A program made the translations under genes and the position numbers. A DNA stretch of 64,000 nt from Certhia americana. Lineage: Eukaryota; Chordata; Aves; Passeriformes; Certhiidae. Location: assembly GCA_018697195.1 (NCBI GenBank), contig CM031857.1, positions 58,338,149 through 58,402,148 on the forward strand. The letters are read 5' to 3'. The notes under the pieces are model-generated. The model was given only the letters and a program-made list of their open reading frames with translations, made no database searches and was not told the DNA's origin. Shown here in pieces: positions 37,101 through 50,394 of this stretch (its first letter is position 1; each line of letters begins with the position of its first letter).

Positions 37101-40100
37101 TTTGTTCTCTCTGTATTCCATCTTTTCATTTGTATGAAAGAGAAGAGCAGAACTCAGGGACTCCAAAGGGAAAAAAGAGCAAAACAAAATAAAAACTTTC
37201 TCAAAATCTGTCTGTAAAATTAACTGGTGTAATCCAAACTTTTGGGTAGTGCTCATGCAACATATTATGCAGCATATACCAAGCATGCACAGTTCTAGAA
37301 GAGATATTATCAGATTTAATGTCTTTTTGTGTTCCACATTGAAGTGAAGGGAATACCTATCAGATAGGGTACTTTCCTGAAACCAGTTGCATCCCACAAT
37401 ATTCTCATTAGATTTTCTTATAACGTGGCACCCCACAGATATGAAAGATTATGTCTATGAAATTATATCACCTAATGTTAAAAGAGAAAGGGCAGGATCG
37501 CATTTCTATCCAAATAGCTACACTGCAGTAGCAAACCACTGAGCATTAGTGGGGCATATACATTGGAGAACATAGCTTCCAGCATTGTGAAATCCTAGTT
37601 AAACTGAAAAAATAAAAAAAACATAATTCGTACACAGACACATAAAATATATTTGCTTATTTAGCACCTGTCAGAAGTTAACTTCATAGGCTTAGTGCCC
37701 ACATGAGTTCGTTATGCATTTTATATTTTCTCCCCAAATAAATCCTCTCTCCATAGATGGAGGTGCATATGTATATCGAAGGGGGTTAATGGACACCTTT
37801 GCTGTTACAATTTAAGTGCTAAAAAGTGGTAAGACTGTACTGTCTAATCTAAATACAGATTTTTTTTTTTTAATTCTGATCTTCTATATGGAGTATTTAT
37901 CTTAATGTAAAGAGTTACTACCATTGATTTTATAACTACTCCTAAATTAGATGCAGGCATAATTCCAGTACTGAACATCTGATGCAGGCATAAAGTGGAT
38001 ATACAATATTTCCAAGAATCAGACTAAATGTTAAATGTTGGCACTTCTTGAAAAGAATGAAAATTTAGTAGGTACCCTCTGGAACTGATGTCTACATAGG
38101 TGGGGATTAATTTAGATTTCAACAAATGAGTCCTATAAAGTAGAGAAACTAATATTAATTCTAATATTGTTATGCATAACAGTAGCATTAAAAACTGAAC
38201 CCTTGATGCACAAACAGAGTTGTTATTTGTGACACAGAAGAACTCATGAACTGAGAAATGTCTATTTTAACAACATTAGAAGTTAAAATGTCTGAAAATT
38301 GCAAAGGTCCTGTTCTCAATTTTAGAATTCAGTTTACACAGAAGTATAATTTACTACTATATTGCTTGTTTCCAGAGATGGAAGGCATTAATTCAGATTT
38401 AATAGGGATTTTGGAATGAGTGAGAGTGTGTTTCCCACAGCAGTGAAAAGAACTGCCAACAGTTGGCTGATGTGATTACTTTACTGTTGTTTGGATTTCA
38501 TTGTACATATTTACAATGAATAATATGTTAGTGCAGTTATACTCATTCCTAAGTGTCATTTTAGTATTTGAAATGAAAGTAAAAAATTAAATAAAATAAT
38601 TTTTCCTTTGAAACTAGAAATGCTTTGTTTTCTAAAAGTAATGAAGTAACTGAATATAAAAATGTCATGGAAGATGAAAGCTGGTTAAAGGACTCTGGAT
38701 ACAGTCCTTTATTGAAGGAAGTTCTGTTGCTAAGCAACAAAACCTGTAAAGTGTTAGGTTCATAAAGCACTGATTAATTAATATACTTAGTAGATAGTGA
38801 ACAAAGTCATAAATTGCACTTGAAAGGCTATATTAAACTACTGTGTGAAACATTTCAGGTAGCAGCTCCAACATTCACTTAAAATTGGAGCCTATGATCA
38901 GACTTCTACTACTTCCAGTGGGGATCTAGAACTGGACACTGCTGCAGATTTCAGTCTAATTTTATCTGTGTTGAATATGCAATATGATGAAGGCTTACAA
39001 TCTTACTTTGAAAGATAAATCTGGGTGATGTGAGCTGTGAGAAATTAATTCACAAGGATTACTTTATTAAGAACATAATTTAAAAAATACTACCTGATTT
39101 TTGATTATAAGTCAAATAAGAAAACTAAACAAAGATTGCCTTTTTATATATCAGTTGTATATTCTGATGCTAAATCAGCTGAAGCTGCTGCAGAATAAGA
39201 GAAGAATGGCTTATATGGTAATTCAATTGAGTAATTCCAGAAATATTTTATAAGATTCAGCTATGTAGGATAAACTTTGAAGGATCTTGAAAGACAAAAA
39301 GTTAATAAATTAAATGCATTCTTGAAAAATTTGGTTTTACAGTATCAAAAGGCACACAGGATCATGAAAAATGTATCAAGGAAGCCTTATTAGAAGTCCT
39401 GTAGACAAGTGTGATTCTGCTAAAGATTTGCATCAGTGCAAGTTCCGTAATTTCAGAAGAAAGAAAATAGAAACAAAAGCAAAAAAACATTAAACATAAT
39501 TGTTAATAATTGGGGTAATTTAAAGATCAAAATGCCAGTAGTCCAGAATGATATGAACATGAAAATAACAACAGACTCCAAGGAACCTTTATTGAGATAG
39601 GACTGTTTGAGGTATCTGTAGCTGAGAAAACGCAACCCAATCCAAACCCAACAAACAACCCAAAATACCCACAAACCCAAGATTTATGTATGAAAAATTT
39701 TCTTGATGAAGGTAGATACATATGAGGTTTTGGAGTGGAGTCAGGCTGCAACAACTGGGGTGGGGGGAAAGTTGGCTTCTGCACAGGATTTTCCTGTATA
39801 AGACAGAAACGTCCACTTTGGATAAGAGGTATCAGGAACTAGTTTTTGTGATTGATCACAGTATCCTATAATAGAAAAATATATAAAAAAATCCCTAGAT
39901 TATCATTACAAAATCAATGTAAAAAGAAAATTTCATCAATTCCACTAGTAGAGTAGGCTACATAGTCTGCATCGTGCAAGTTTAGAGAACATTGGCAGTT
40001 CAAAATCTCTTGGGGAATTTCAGAAACAAAGCCAAACACCTGTCGAGTGAAGTAGTTTGTTTTGACATTTTGGAGTAAAGAATTAGACTCTGGATAATAT

Positions 40101-40160
40101 TAGGCAGTTATCTTCTGCTCTGAGGTCAAAGGAGACATAAAAATATGCCAAATTTTCAGA
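31113..40160. other. Unique AT-rich non-coding DNA, no gene seen
   Basis: Nine kilobases without a recognisable transposable element. Homopolymer runs are at 32482-32496 (A) and 34245-34260 (T). The longest frame is 116 codons (37086-37436, minus), unrecognised. A CpG-retaining block (31760-31990) stands out and is listed separately. A 13-bp direct repeat (GATGCAGGCATAA) occurs at about 37951 and 37981. Confidence 0.6.
31775..31990. other. CpG-retaining complex sequence, candidate conserved element
   Basis: Seven CpG dinucleotides occur within about 210 bp (GACGGG, TACGGC, TTCGTT, CACGCT, TACGACGG and TCCGAT contexts). Neighbouring kilobases have very few. The sequence is not repetitive and contains an ACAAACACAA-type forkhead-like motif. 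Overlapping 62-codon plus and 60-codon minus frames are short. CpG retention can mean selection or low germline methylation; this is inference. Confidence 0.3.
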
Positions 40161-40165
40161 GAGCT

Positions 40166-40225
40166 TAATAATACTAATACTTATACTAATACTAATACTA
40201 ATACCAGTATTAATACGAATAGTAG
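40166..40225. repeat. Degenerate (TACTAA)n hexamer repeat
   Basis: TACTAA/TAATAC hexamers run for about 60 bp with a few substitutions (TTATAC, CCAGTATTAATACG). Confidence 0.9.
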
Positions 40226-40638
40226 GTATACCTTATATGTGCCAATATATACCTTCACAACCCCCATTAAATCTTGCCTTCAATGTCAGCAGACATTAAC
40301 TTCAAAAATTTTTAGTTATGTTGCCTTCTTCAAAATAATGAATAATTAAAATGAGGGTATATATCTATGAGCAAATATTTATTACTTTTATTATTTGTGT
40401 TGTATTTCAATTGTGTGCTAAACGTCATAGATTAATTAACTGATTTTTTCCATCTGTACTTTAACATAAATATTAAAGCTCTTCTGATGAATGAAAAAAT
40501 AGTTGTGTTTTTAGGACTTGATTTTGGCTAAGCAATCTGAAATTCACCTGAAATTCATGAACTGTGTGAAATTTTATTTATATTAATTTCATAATAATAA
40601 AAAGTCACTTAACAGAGCAGTTCTTTTTCTTGACATAG

Positions 40639-40741
40639 GATCTTCTTGATATTGCAGTTTGGGAAAAAATTCTGCATACCAGGACAAGGATTTTTGAATC
40701 TCTGAGTGCATGAAGCTGAGACAGTGCACTGTTCTGTGGAG
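40639..40741 (+). other. Stretch bounded by splice-like signals (candidate non-coding or cryptic exon)
   Basis: A pyrimidine-rich run ending TTGACATAG (to 40638) precedes it, and a strong donor, GGAG|GTAAGTGAG, follows at 40742. Degenerate TACTAA-type branch-point-like sequence lies 400 bp upstream, too far to serve as a branch point. In frame from 40639 it gives about 24 residues and then TGA, so it could be a UTR or lncRNA exon but not an internal coding exon in that frame. Signals of this strength also occur by chance; no expression evidence is available. Confidence 0.15.
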
Positions 40742-41829
40742 GTAAGTGAGCTTGTGACAACAGGGGATGTCACAGAATTTTGCTAGGACAATACTCTATC
40801 TGCACTCCAATGCTTTTGTTTTCCCATGACTAGAAAAAAAACAAATGTAGCACACTAATGCTGCTGTATTGCACCTGGTATTTGAGTATGGGTCTGTATC
40901 TGGCTGCCTTCTCACCTTTATCTGATTCTTTCCAGATTATGTTTTCTACTAGAGATATGTTATTTATTGGAAGAACCATTCTAGGCAATTTTCTGGTTTA
41001 TACAATTTGACATTCATAGACATTTGTGTCAAATGTATATGGATACATTCTTTGAGGTGCTTTGCTATATACTTGATTCTATTAAACTTCAAAGGAGAAC
41101 TGGAAAATTAATAATACTCCTGAAAAATCAAATATTATACATAAAATAACAGAGCAAAGTTATTTTCATAAAATATTTTCACTTGTTTGTCTAAATTAAT
41201 AACATTAATGGAGACTACCTCAGCAAAATTATCTTAAATGAGCAAACGAGGAGATTTGCAGCTGCTTGAAGTTGTACTTTTTCCACTGTATAGAAATATC
41301 CTGAATAACATGCACTGGTTTAAAAATGAACTACAACATCAGCTGAATTGTCTGTTCCTAACTTGCTAGAATTCTGTTTATTTTGTGCTTGAGAGACTTG
41401 GGAACTGGAGAGTGGTGGGGGCAGATGAGGGTGGAGGGGGTAGCTGTGTGTGGAAGGCAAATGTGAGATAAGCAAAGCTTGTGTTCCCTTTCACTGGAAT
41501 CTGTGCCTAGTTGCTTTACCCTTTTGAAATAAGCTCTGTTCTCACACTGCTCAGTTCTACAGTCTTTATTCCTGCTGAGGAGCACTTAATAGTGAGAGAA
41601 GGCTCCTGGGTATCAATGAAAGTACTCAGAAGAACTGTACTAGTCAAGCTGAGTAAGGGCTGCAGAATCAAACCCACAAGAACAAGCCCTGAAAGATGTG
41701 TTGTTAAAGCAATTAGAGCTGTAAGCAGGATAGCTCTCCTTCTGGGACTTTAGTGTGAAAATGAAGGTCTAATAACATTTGTTTTCGTCATGTTGACTCA
41801 CTGAGCCAGTCACAAGGAAAGACGTGATT

Positions 41830-41849
41830 AAAAAAAAAAAAAAAAAAAA
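41830..41849. repeat. Poly-A run (20)
   Basis: Uninterrupted 20 A. No upstream retroposed sequence recognised. Confidence 0.95.
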
Positions 41850-42639
41850 GCTAAAAATAATGCTAGAACACAATGGCATACACTATCTTTAAGCTTCTGG
41901 GAGGGAGGAACTGTTGACTGAATCAAACAGTGTGCTCTCACTATAGTGCTAATAAATAGCATATAGATTTGTGACTATTAGTTAGGAGATGAAAAATACA
42001 CTGCAGGTAGGGTAATGCTTCCCTTCTGGAATATGTCTCCTGATATATTTCCATTTCTTTTATTAATGTATCTGATATTCAAAAGTGTACATTTATTAAC
42101 ATAAAAATTAAATATTTATTAAGTAATTGCCTATTTTTCTTGGGTTTTTAAACAATGTTGCTCTCATTTTTTAGTAGTAACTTTAGTTTACTGTATTGTG
42201 TTACATGATTATTAATATTCCATAAAATGAAAAAGTTGAAAAAAAATGCAAGGTCCATAGGGATTGACACCTCTAATGTCACTAACACAGACAATAAATA
42301 TTTATAAGATATTGCCTACTTTAAATTTTTTTTATGCTTATGCATATATATATATAAACACTATACATATGTATGTATTTATGTTTGTAGAAATACCTGA
42401 AGAGATCAGTCCTTATCATATTAAACTGTGTAGGTGGCAAAAAGGAACTGTTTCAAGGTATTGGAAGCAGAAGGCTTAAAGTTATAGTTCTGCTATGGAA
42501 GTAAAATAAATCGACGACAATATCATTTCACAGTAGCAAGGTCCAGTGAAGCTAATAATATTGATTTTGGATCATATGTTGGAAATACATCAGCACATGC
42601 TTTCTGATTAAATATGTGAAAATCTATACCTCAGCTGGC

Positions 42640-42664
42640 TTTTTTTTTTTTTTTTTTTTTTTTT
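42640..42664. repeat. Poly-T run (25)
   Basis: The longest homopolymer in the window, an uninterrupted run of 25 T. It borders the complex block at 42700-42960. Confidence 0.95.
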
Positions 42665-44263
42665 CCTTTTGGAAATTGTAGCTTCTTTCAATAAATCAAT
42701 CAGTGTTTGATGGAGATTTTGTTATGCGAACCAAGCAGAATCTTAGAAAGGGAGAACAATATGTTAAAAGAAATTTGTTCTGAAAAAGGAATGCTTTGAT
42801 ACTGGAGACAAGCAGCACAGCAGGAGCTTAAACAAACGAAAACAACCTTGGTGTGCGCTATTCTTCTCTGGTGACAGCTTTGTGGAGGGCATCTAGCTGT
42901 TAGAGAGCAATTTAAGAGAAGGATCTGGCAGCATGTAGCATCGTCGTATAACAACAAAGGAAGAGAATGAGATCTTGCTCTTTTTTTTCCCATTGAAATT
43001 CATACTGATAGTCTTTGTTTTCTATGTTGAATGTATTTATTTGGTGCATGTGTGCAGGTGTAGGGGGATACTTTTGCAGTAGTATGCATTAAATTTATAC
43101 TCAAGAGTAAGTTTCTGCCCTTCTGGAATTCTTTGTATTGGTTTGGTTTTTCCAGAGTCACTCAATAAAGAATTTGTGGTTGGAAAGACTGAAGCGAAGA
43201 GATACATTTCCCAGCCAGGGAAAGTAGTTTCAGAGGCAGTGACACAATGTTCCTTCTTTTTGCCCTGCAGCAAAAAACAGTGGGTGACTCAGGGGAAATG
43301 GTGAAAACACGGGCATACTTTTTACCAGAACATTAATAACATTCCCCCATTTTGCATCACTCATTGGCTTGATGACAGTTGTTTCTCCTCATGTGTTGCC
43401 AATCCTCCCTCTGTGCAGGGGACACAGTGTAATTCCCTTCAAGAAGCAATTGATGAAATAGTAAGGATGAAATTTTTTCTCACCTCACAGTTTTTCATAT
43501 GGTACCCTTCCAAGGTTTTTGCCACCAGGGACCTCTGGCATAATGCAATGCAGGAATGACTTTCTCCCTTCTTTCTGTCCCAAATAATGTTACAAGTATG
43601 CTGCTTTACTGCCTGAACTTTCATGATTTTCTTATATTTTCTCACTTGATTTCCTTCCTAGCTTGTTAGCAGCTGGTGTCACACTGCCCAAAGAATTTTC
43701 AGTCCTGATCAAATATATTTTTACTTTAATACAAGGCACCTCTGTCCCACTTCTATGTTACAGTTAGAAAAAGAACTGTCATTTGCAAAAAGTGAGATAC
43801 TATTTCTATAAAAAGAAAAAAAGGGCTTTTAAATGTTTTTTAAGAATCCAGGAGATACAAACAATCCTCTGTAGTAATGCTGATGCTATCAGTCCCAATG
43901 ACGTTGCTACAAGTTTGAGATAATACTTGAGTTTATTGTAGATATTGATTATATAATTACAATTTCTTTTCATGTACACTTTTATAAAGAATTTTATGCA
44001 TTGCAGTTTCTTTGCTTTAATTTTTTTTAACCATGGAAAAACCATAATCAGCAAAAATAAGAAGAATAACAAGTACCAGCTCCAAAATTAATGGGAGATA
44101 TTAAAACTTCCCTTTATTTCTCTGAGGCTGACATAAGATTTTAGCATGTATTTGTAAATATTAGGAGAGTTTAAAAAGGAAGGAAGCACCAAACACATGC
44201 AAGGTAAACTTGAAATAGTTTTTTCTAAGATTTAAAAAGCTTTTTCCATCAAAACTCAGAGGA

Positions 44264-44264
<1 letters not shown>

Positions 44265-44303
<39 letters not shown>

Positions 44304-44412
44304 AGGAAGGAAGGAAGGAAGGAAGGAAGGAAGGAAGGAAGGAAGGNNNNNNNNNNAGGAAGGAAGGAAGGAAGGAAGGAAGGAAGGAAGGAAGGAAGGA
44401 AGGCAAGGAAGG
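44265..44412. repeat. Compound (CAGG)n-(GGAA)n microsatellite with a 10-N gap
   Basis: About nine CAGG units (44266-44301) change abruptly to GGAA units (44302-44403), interrupted by ten Ns at 44347-44356. The two arrays differ by one base per unit (CAGG and GAAG steps), so one may have arisen from the other. True length is unresolved because the gap lies in the GGAA array. Minus-strand frames rich in PSFL or CLPA repeats are translations of this tract. Confidence 0.97.
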
Positions 44413-44414
44413 AT

Positions 44415-47400
44415 CTGATTAATTATGTTTGTTTCCTCAAGCACAGGCAGAAACACAAATGTGGAGGTGGCATGTCCAAATTTTGTCTTTGTGGAGAAAA
44501 GAGGGTAGGAGAAGGTCCTACTGCAAATTGGGAAGTGACTGTAAATGTCATGAATCATGCTGCATTTTAGGCATTGTCACAATCTTATTCCCTGGCCTTT
44601 AAGCATTTTTACTTTAGAGCTTTCAATGCAATTGGTTTTGATCTGCTAAAAAGACTTCCCTTTACAACAGAATACCCTGAAATAAGACATGTTATTTTAG
44701 CTTCATCACGATTTTTCTCAAATCTTTGAATGATTAATAGAATCAGAAGTTAAAATTAACTACCTGGTTTTCACTGTTTTTTTTTTTTTTTTAATCTTCG
44801 CACAACACTATACAAAACACATATTGGCTTTTTTTTTTTTTTTTGTTATTATTATTTATAGTGTCTTACATAAGTCCTAAAACTGAGTATTAGAACTGAG
44901 AAACATTTTAGTATTTAGATATTTAGATCAAGAGCCTACAATCATAAGGTTTACAATTACACACATTATGTAGAATAATTAAATCAAAAGACTGTTAGAA
45001 ATATTTAAAATTAAGCATGATTATTAGATTTTGTGAGCTTAGAGATTAGAATTTCTTTTTTTTTTTCATCCCCAAGTTGATATATATAGCTCTATATACA
45101 AAAATAATAGTGATAAATACACAAATAATGATTTAATTGCTCTGTAAACTGGCTGTCAATATTCTTCTGAAATCTCACCAAGGACAAGAAAGAAGATGAG
45201 TCAGATACAAAAAAACATGCACACCTGCATTTCCTCTTTTTTTGGTAAGATCTAGTGTCTTTATTCAGTGTAAGAGGAACAGGACAAAGATGCCCATGGG
45301 AAACCATTTGACTGCTGGGAGGAAAAAAAAAAGTCAGTTTAAAGATTCTTACCTGTTTTTATTGTTATACTTTGGATTCTAGATGAATCAAAAAAAACCC
45401 CATGCCAAGTCTGACACATAAAATCTCAAATATAGTGATATAGTGATAGTCTATGTCTTCCAAAACCAATGGCTGCATAATCTTAAATATCTGGGGTTTT
45501 TTTAACATATTAATTAATATTATCAGATTTTAGAGTCGCAGAAGTACTTTAGATCGTATTTCTTGATTTCCAAGCAATATTAAAAAAGAAGTTAAATATT
45601 TAAAATAAAGTTCAAGTGGTGTGTTGCAAAATGTCATTAGATAATTAATAACCTGATACTCTCATTCTTCTGTGGAATAGAGTATGGCTCTTGAAAATCT
45701 TTTATCTATTTTTCCCTGTCCTGCTGCTTTTTTTGATATTCAGGGAAAGGTTTCCAGCGCATATCATCTTCCATTTAGAAGCCTTTCTGTTGTGGGCTAT
45801 AGTCAATGATTTAGCTAGTTTGTTGTAATGCTTGGCAGAACATCCTCAGGCTTATTTTCACAGCTAAGCAAGATTTTGCTAGATGGTCTCTGAATTCACA
45901 GTCTTTTTCAGACAACTCAAGTGGGAAAATTGCTGATTATTTGGAAAATGCTGTGTTGCATTTATTGAGTTAAAAAAGCAATCTTTTCTTAGGATGATGT
46001 GGATAATTTATGTAACTCAACATAGCTAAAAAATTTAAGAAAATTGTGTTGCTTTTTTAACCCTTACAGTATGACTGCAAGAGGCTAGAAATAAGTTTCT
46101 ACCTGCTTGGACGTGACATTAGCAATTTTAGATGAATGTTAATGTTTAAGTATTAATGACTTCTGATGCAGCTTACAAAGCAAATTCAATAAAGATCTGA
46201 TTTCTAACAGATTTGCAAAATGGACAGCCTCCAAGTGATATATTTTATTCCAAGTCACATTTCTTGTTAGTTCTGTTCCTGAAATACATTCCGTCTTTCG
46301 ATAAAGACAATCCTGTTTCTGTTCTAATTCATGATACAGGAACTGGTTTTAAGCTAAATAAAAATCATCTCTGGCAAATGCCATTCAAATAAATTATCAC
46401 GTAGCACAGCCGCATAATACATTTTGTTCTTTACCTGTTCTCCCACATCCTGAGTGCTCTAACCATTGTGCTTTAGCACAAAACAAAGGCATCATCCTGT
46501 GGAAAAAAGAAAAAATGAGATACATAAAGGAAACATAGAGAGAAGCAAGTAGAACAAAAGGACCCTTATGGAGCACCAGGAAAGTTACAGCAAAGAACTT
46601 TTGTGCATTAATCTAGTCTCACTCCTTCTTAGGAGTTAAGTTAATATTGCTTTCAATGTAAAGAATCATTTGTGAGGGACAAAGATACCTTCAGAAGTAA
46701 GTTTTGGGGAAATTAGGGGGAAAGGCTGATCAATTTTGGCTTGTTTTCCTGCTTATTTTTTTTTTAAAATCCTCCTCTTAGAATAGTTCTGCAAACTCTA
46801 ATGGCTTAGTCCAATATTTATTCTGGACAGCAGTAAAGAAAATAATGGGTTTTTTCAGATCTAGAAAATAAAAATCTATTTAACTTCAAGGTCTTTTTAT
46901 GAAAGTTCATCTCGATTCTTGTACCATCTTCATCATTCTGCTTAATGATGCATTTCTCTCAGTTAATACTGGCTCACAGAAGTTCCAAAACTATTCCCTT
47001 GTGCAGGAACTTGTATCAAGACAGCTTCCAAAACTTTCATTCACTGGATGCACATGAGGCAGTAAACATGTCTTCATGGTTGTTTGTCAGTGTTGCAGAA
47101 GCATCAGGGCTTACATATTCTGTCCATGAGATTGTCTCATTTCAAGTATATCTCAAACATTTCAGTGTTTTGAGATTTATTTCCAGTGAAATCCAAGGAC
47201 CTTTCAGTCAATCTATTGCAGTATTTAATGGAAGGTATTAAACTTCTGAAAAGGCAGCTGAAAACAAAAAACCCAAACAAATAAACAACAAAATGGTTTG
47301 TATGGTTAACTGTAGAAAAAAGAAAACTGAAATCCATACTTTGCTACTGTTTACACATCTACCCCAGGACTAATACCTTCTACTTCTAGAAAGCATTTGC

Positions 47401-50390
47401 AGTGAGAAGTATATCTAAAATTCTTTTTTTGAATATTTATACAGTCATTGTGCAGAAATTGACACTGTCAAAGAATAAAATGTCTCCTTCAACCCAACTG
47501 CATTTTTAGTCCTCAAAAAAATTCCAAGCACTGCATAGTCCATAATACCTATTTAGACCATTCAGAATTTCTGAATAGACTACAAAGGCTTGGGGGTTTT
47601 GTTTTTCTAATAAATTCAAATTCAACTGATTACATGTTTGTTAAGTTTCAATAGTTTATGGATTCTCTTACAGTGACTAATATTAAGATCATAGTCGTGA
47701 ACTTATCCTTTATCAAATGTGAGTTTTCATTTAAGACTGACTTTTATTAATCTGATTTCCTTTTATTCTGTTTAGCTACAATGCTCTACATTCCTCTTCA
47801 AGCCTTCAAAGTCAATTATGTCATGTCAGGTCTAATCCTTGACCAGGTCCTCAGTTATCCAAGGTATGTGTTTTATTCAGAGTCAATGTGTCTGGAGAAT
47901 GTGACAAAGTCCTTTCAATTCCACTGCTGCTGGCAGAACAATGAAATCAAGCTTTAGGTCATCACTTAATAGTAATTTTACTCACATTACTATGGTGTCC
48001 TCTTTTATTGTTTTGATTTTGAGTTACAGAGAGACAATGCCTTCAAGGGAATTTAGATGTTTGCTTCATTTAATATTAATCTATCCTGATTAACATTACA
48101 AAGTAGGGGTTAAGCAGCATTGTTGCAAGACTATTACCAAATCTCCTTCCTGTATCAGAAATAATTCGAAATTTTATAATCAATGTCAAGGTGAAAGTGT
48201 CTGACAGGTTTTATTTATATGCATATATATGGTTATTTTTAATAGCACAGAAATAAAACACAACTTTGAAATAGAATGTTTCTTGCTCCTCTTTCATTCC
48301 TTTTAGAGTCTGATTTCATAAGGCCTCAGAAGCTACCTCAAAATTCTTCATTCAGGAAATTTATTTCATTATTGTCTTTACTAAAAAATAATTTTAATTT
48401 TTTGTGTTGTTTTTTAATTTAGCTCAGGGTTTTTTTTAATGGTGCTCTATTAATTTCATTGCATTTTTTCATACATTGCAAACTCCATTTGATCAAATCT
48501 ATTTTTTCAGAGAAAAATTAAATCTTCAGTTAAAATTCCATCAGGAGTAGAAAGTGGAAAATGTATTGATTTTGCATATTAATGTTTTACAGTGGTTGAC
48601 ATAAATGGCAAATATAACTATACTGAATCTTACTGAGAGACAGTAACTATTTTAGGGATTTGCTTTGCATTGATTTAGACGAAAAAAATTTCTAAATGCA
48701 TTTGTGGGTTTAGACCTCAATTTTTAAATGAGAATAAATTGCATTATTATTCTATTATGCAAAGCTGAAAATATTACTGAATAGGTTGTACAGTCTACGC
48801 AGCTTACCTTATTTCTGTGATGCAGAAAGTTTCATATAGTTATAAATATTTTAAAAGAAATATTTATTGTTATATTTTTTTAAACAAGTTGCAATATTTT
48901 TGTTTTATTCCTAGACTATAAGAGCATGGTGAGATATTTACTACAGTTGAATAAATATATCATTTTTAACATGTGCCTCTTAACTGCAGACTTAAGTATG
49001 ATGGGAATTCACTAGTCACGCAGGAAAAGTAAATTGTCACAGATAATTCATGGAGATACAGAAGAAGTATAATGTTATAGATTCATGATTAGGTAATGAA
49101 GAAGACTGTAATGATGTACAGCTAAGAGGGGGAAGTTCCCAAGACCCAAGTTAATACATATAACCTCTCAGCACTGTGATTATTTGAATTGACTATCTTA
49201 ATTCTTGGAGAATTACTAATTTCCTGCAAAAATCCAAATTTAGGGTTTTTTTGAATAATTTCTGCTAGATTTATGAGGGAATTTTTTGAATGTCAGACTA
49301 CCCCAATGTTTTATTAGTCTTGAAAGTATAGTGTTTCTGTACTGTATGCTGTAGACATTTTCCTATTATAAGTCAGAGTTCTTGTCAGCTTAAGGAGAAA
49401 TAGAAGACCACTTCTTTTTTCTGTGGATGGGATTGGAGGGCTGAGGATTCATTACAATGTTGCTCTGTTTGTCTCCATTAGCTTGTTCTCTACAGTTCAA
49501 TGAAAATGACATAAATTTTGCTTATGAGAGATAGATTTCTTACTTAATGCTTAAAACCAACATTTTTTTCATGTATTAGTTTATTCAAATTTAATTTTTA
49601 TTAAATATATTGTCACTATCTTTCAGCAAAGACTTGAAGCTTCCTATGTTTGAATATTTTGGGCACTCCAGTGCAGATGCTGCAGCTGATAACAGTATGA
49701 TGAGAGGTACAAATTTAAGAGATTTGGGCTGTTCTTTACACATGGATAACTGTACTTGCATGACTGAGGCTAAGGCTGAGTAATGTTATAAAGACAGTCG
49801 TTGTGATCATGGTTTCATGAGCACTAAAGACTAAATCAAAACAATTAAAAATGGGCAAAGTGAGGTGCCTCAAACAGCAATTTTCAATGAAATTTATCAT
49901 ATATGACCTGTAAGTCATGAATGTGTTTGTGGGCCTACATTGTCTTGTATTGAAGTATTGAAGCAACCTAAATTCCCTGAAGTTCAGAAGAAAATAATTT
50001 GTATTTAAATTTTTTTTTAAAATTATTTATAGGCTTGAAAATATGATAACTGAATAATAGAAGTTATCCATATCTGAGTCAAACAAACACATCACCGTGG
50101 TGCAGGAAATGTTTAAGATTTCGTACATTAAGGTGCCAGAAATATATCACTCTATCTCATGCTTATCATTCCTATTAATAACAAAACCAGGATAAGGTCT
50201 TCAAACATAATTAGCACTGGAGAGTTATGCCCATAATAATGATAAAGATAAGGCTAATGGGAGATCAGTAGGCAACTTTAGACCAAATAGTCATTTTAGA
50301 CAGCTTGCGGATTAAAGCTACAAGTCAAGGAACAAAGATAAAACAATTATGGACAAAAAAGACACTTCAAAATAAGAGCATTTCATTTCA
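44415..50390. other. Unique AT-rich non-coding DNA, no gene seen
   Basis: Poly-T runs are at 44777-44792 and 44829-44844. The longest frame is 98 codons (46945-47241, plus), unrecognised. No transposable element identified. A/T richness is especially high at 48400-49000. Confidence 0.6.
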
Positions 50391-50394
50391 AGAT

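Larger units (their letters stand above)
40230..44264. other. Unique AT-rich non-coding DNA, no gene seen
   Basis: Frames are at most 97 codons and unrecognised. Homopolymers are at 41830-41849 (A) and 42640-42664 (T). A G-rich patch at 41410-41440 has G-runs of 5, 3, 2 and 5 and could form a weak G-quadruplex. A splice-signal-bounded stretch at 40639-40741 and a complex block at 42700-42960 are discussed in findings. Confidence 0.6.

Noticed and set aside
37086..37436. 116-codon minus-strand frame with a Cys/Ile-rich hydrophobic stretch
   Set aside because: Hydrophobicity follows from AT-rich codons; no family resemblance or supporting signals.
41410..41440. G-quadruplex candidate
   Set aside because: Only three runs of three or more G, with the fourth being GG; weak by usual criteria.
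44161..44558. Minus-strand frames with repeated PSFL and CLPA motifs
   Set aside because: Translations of the GGAA/CAGG microsatellite across an N gap.
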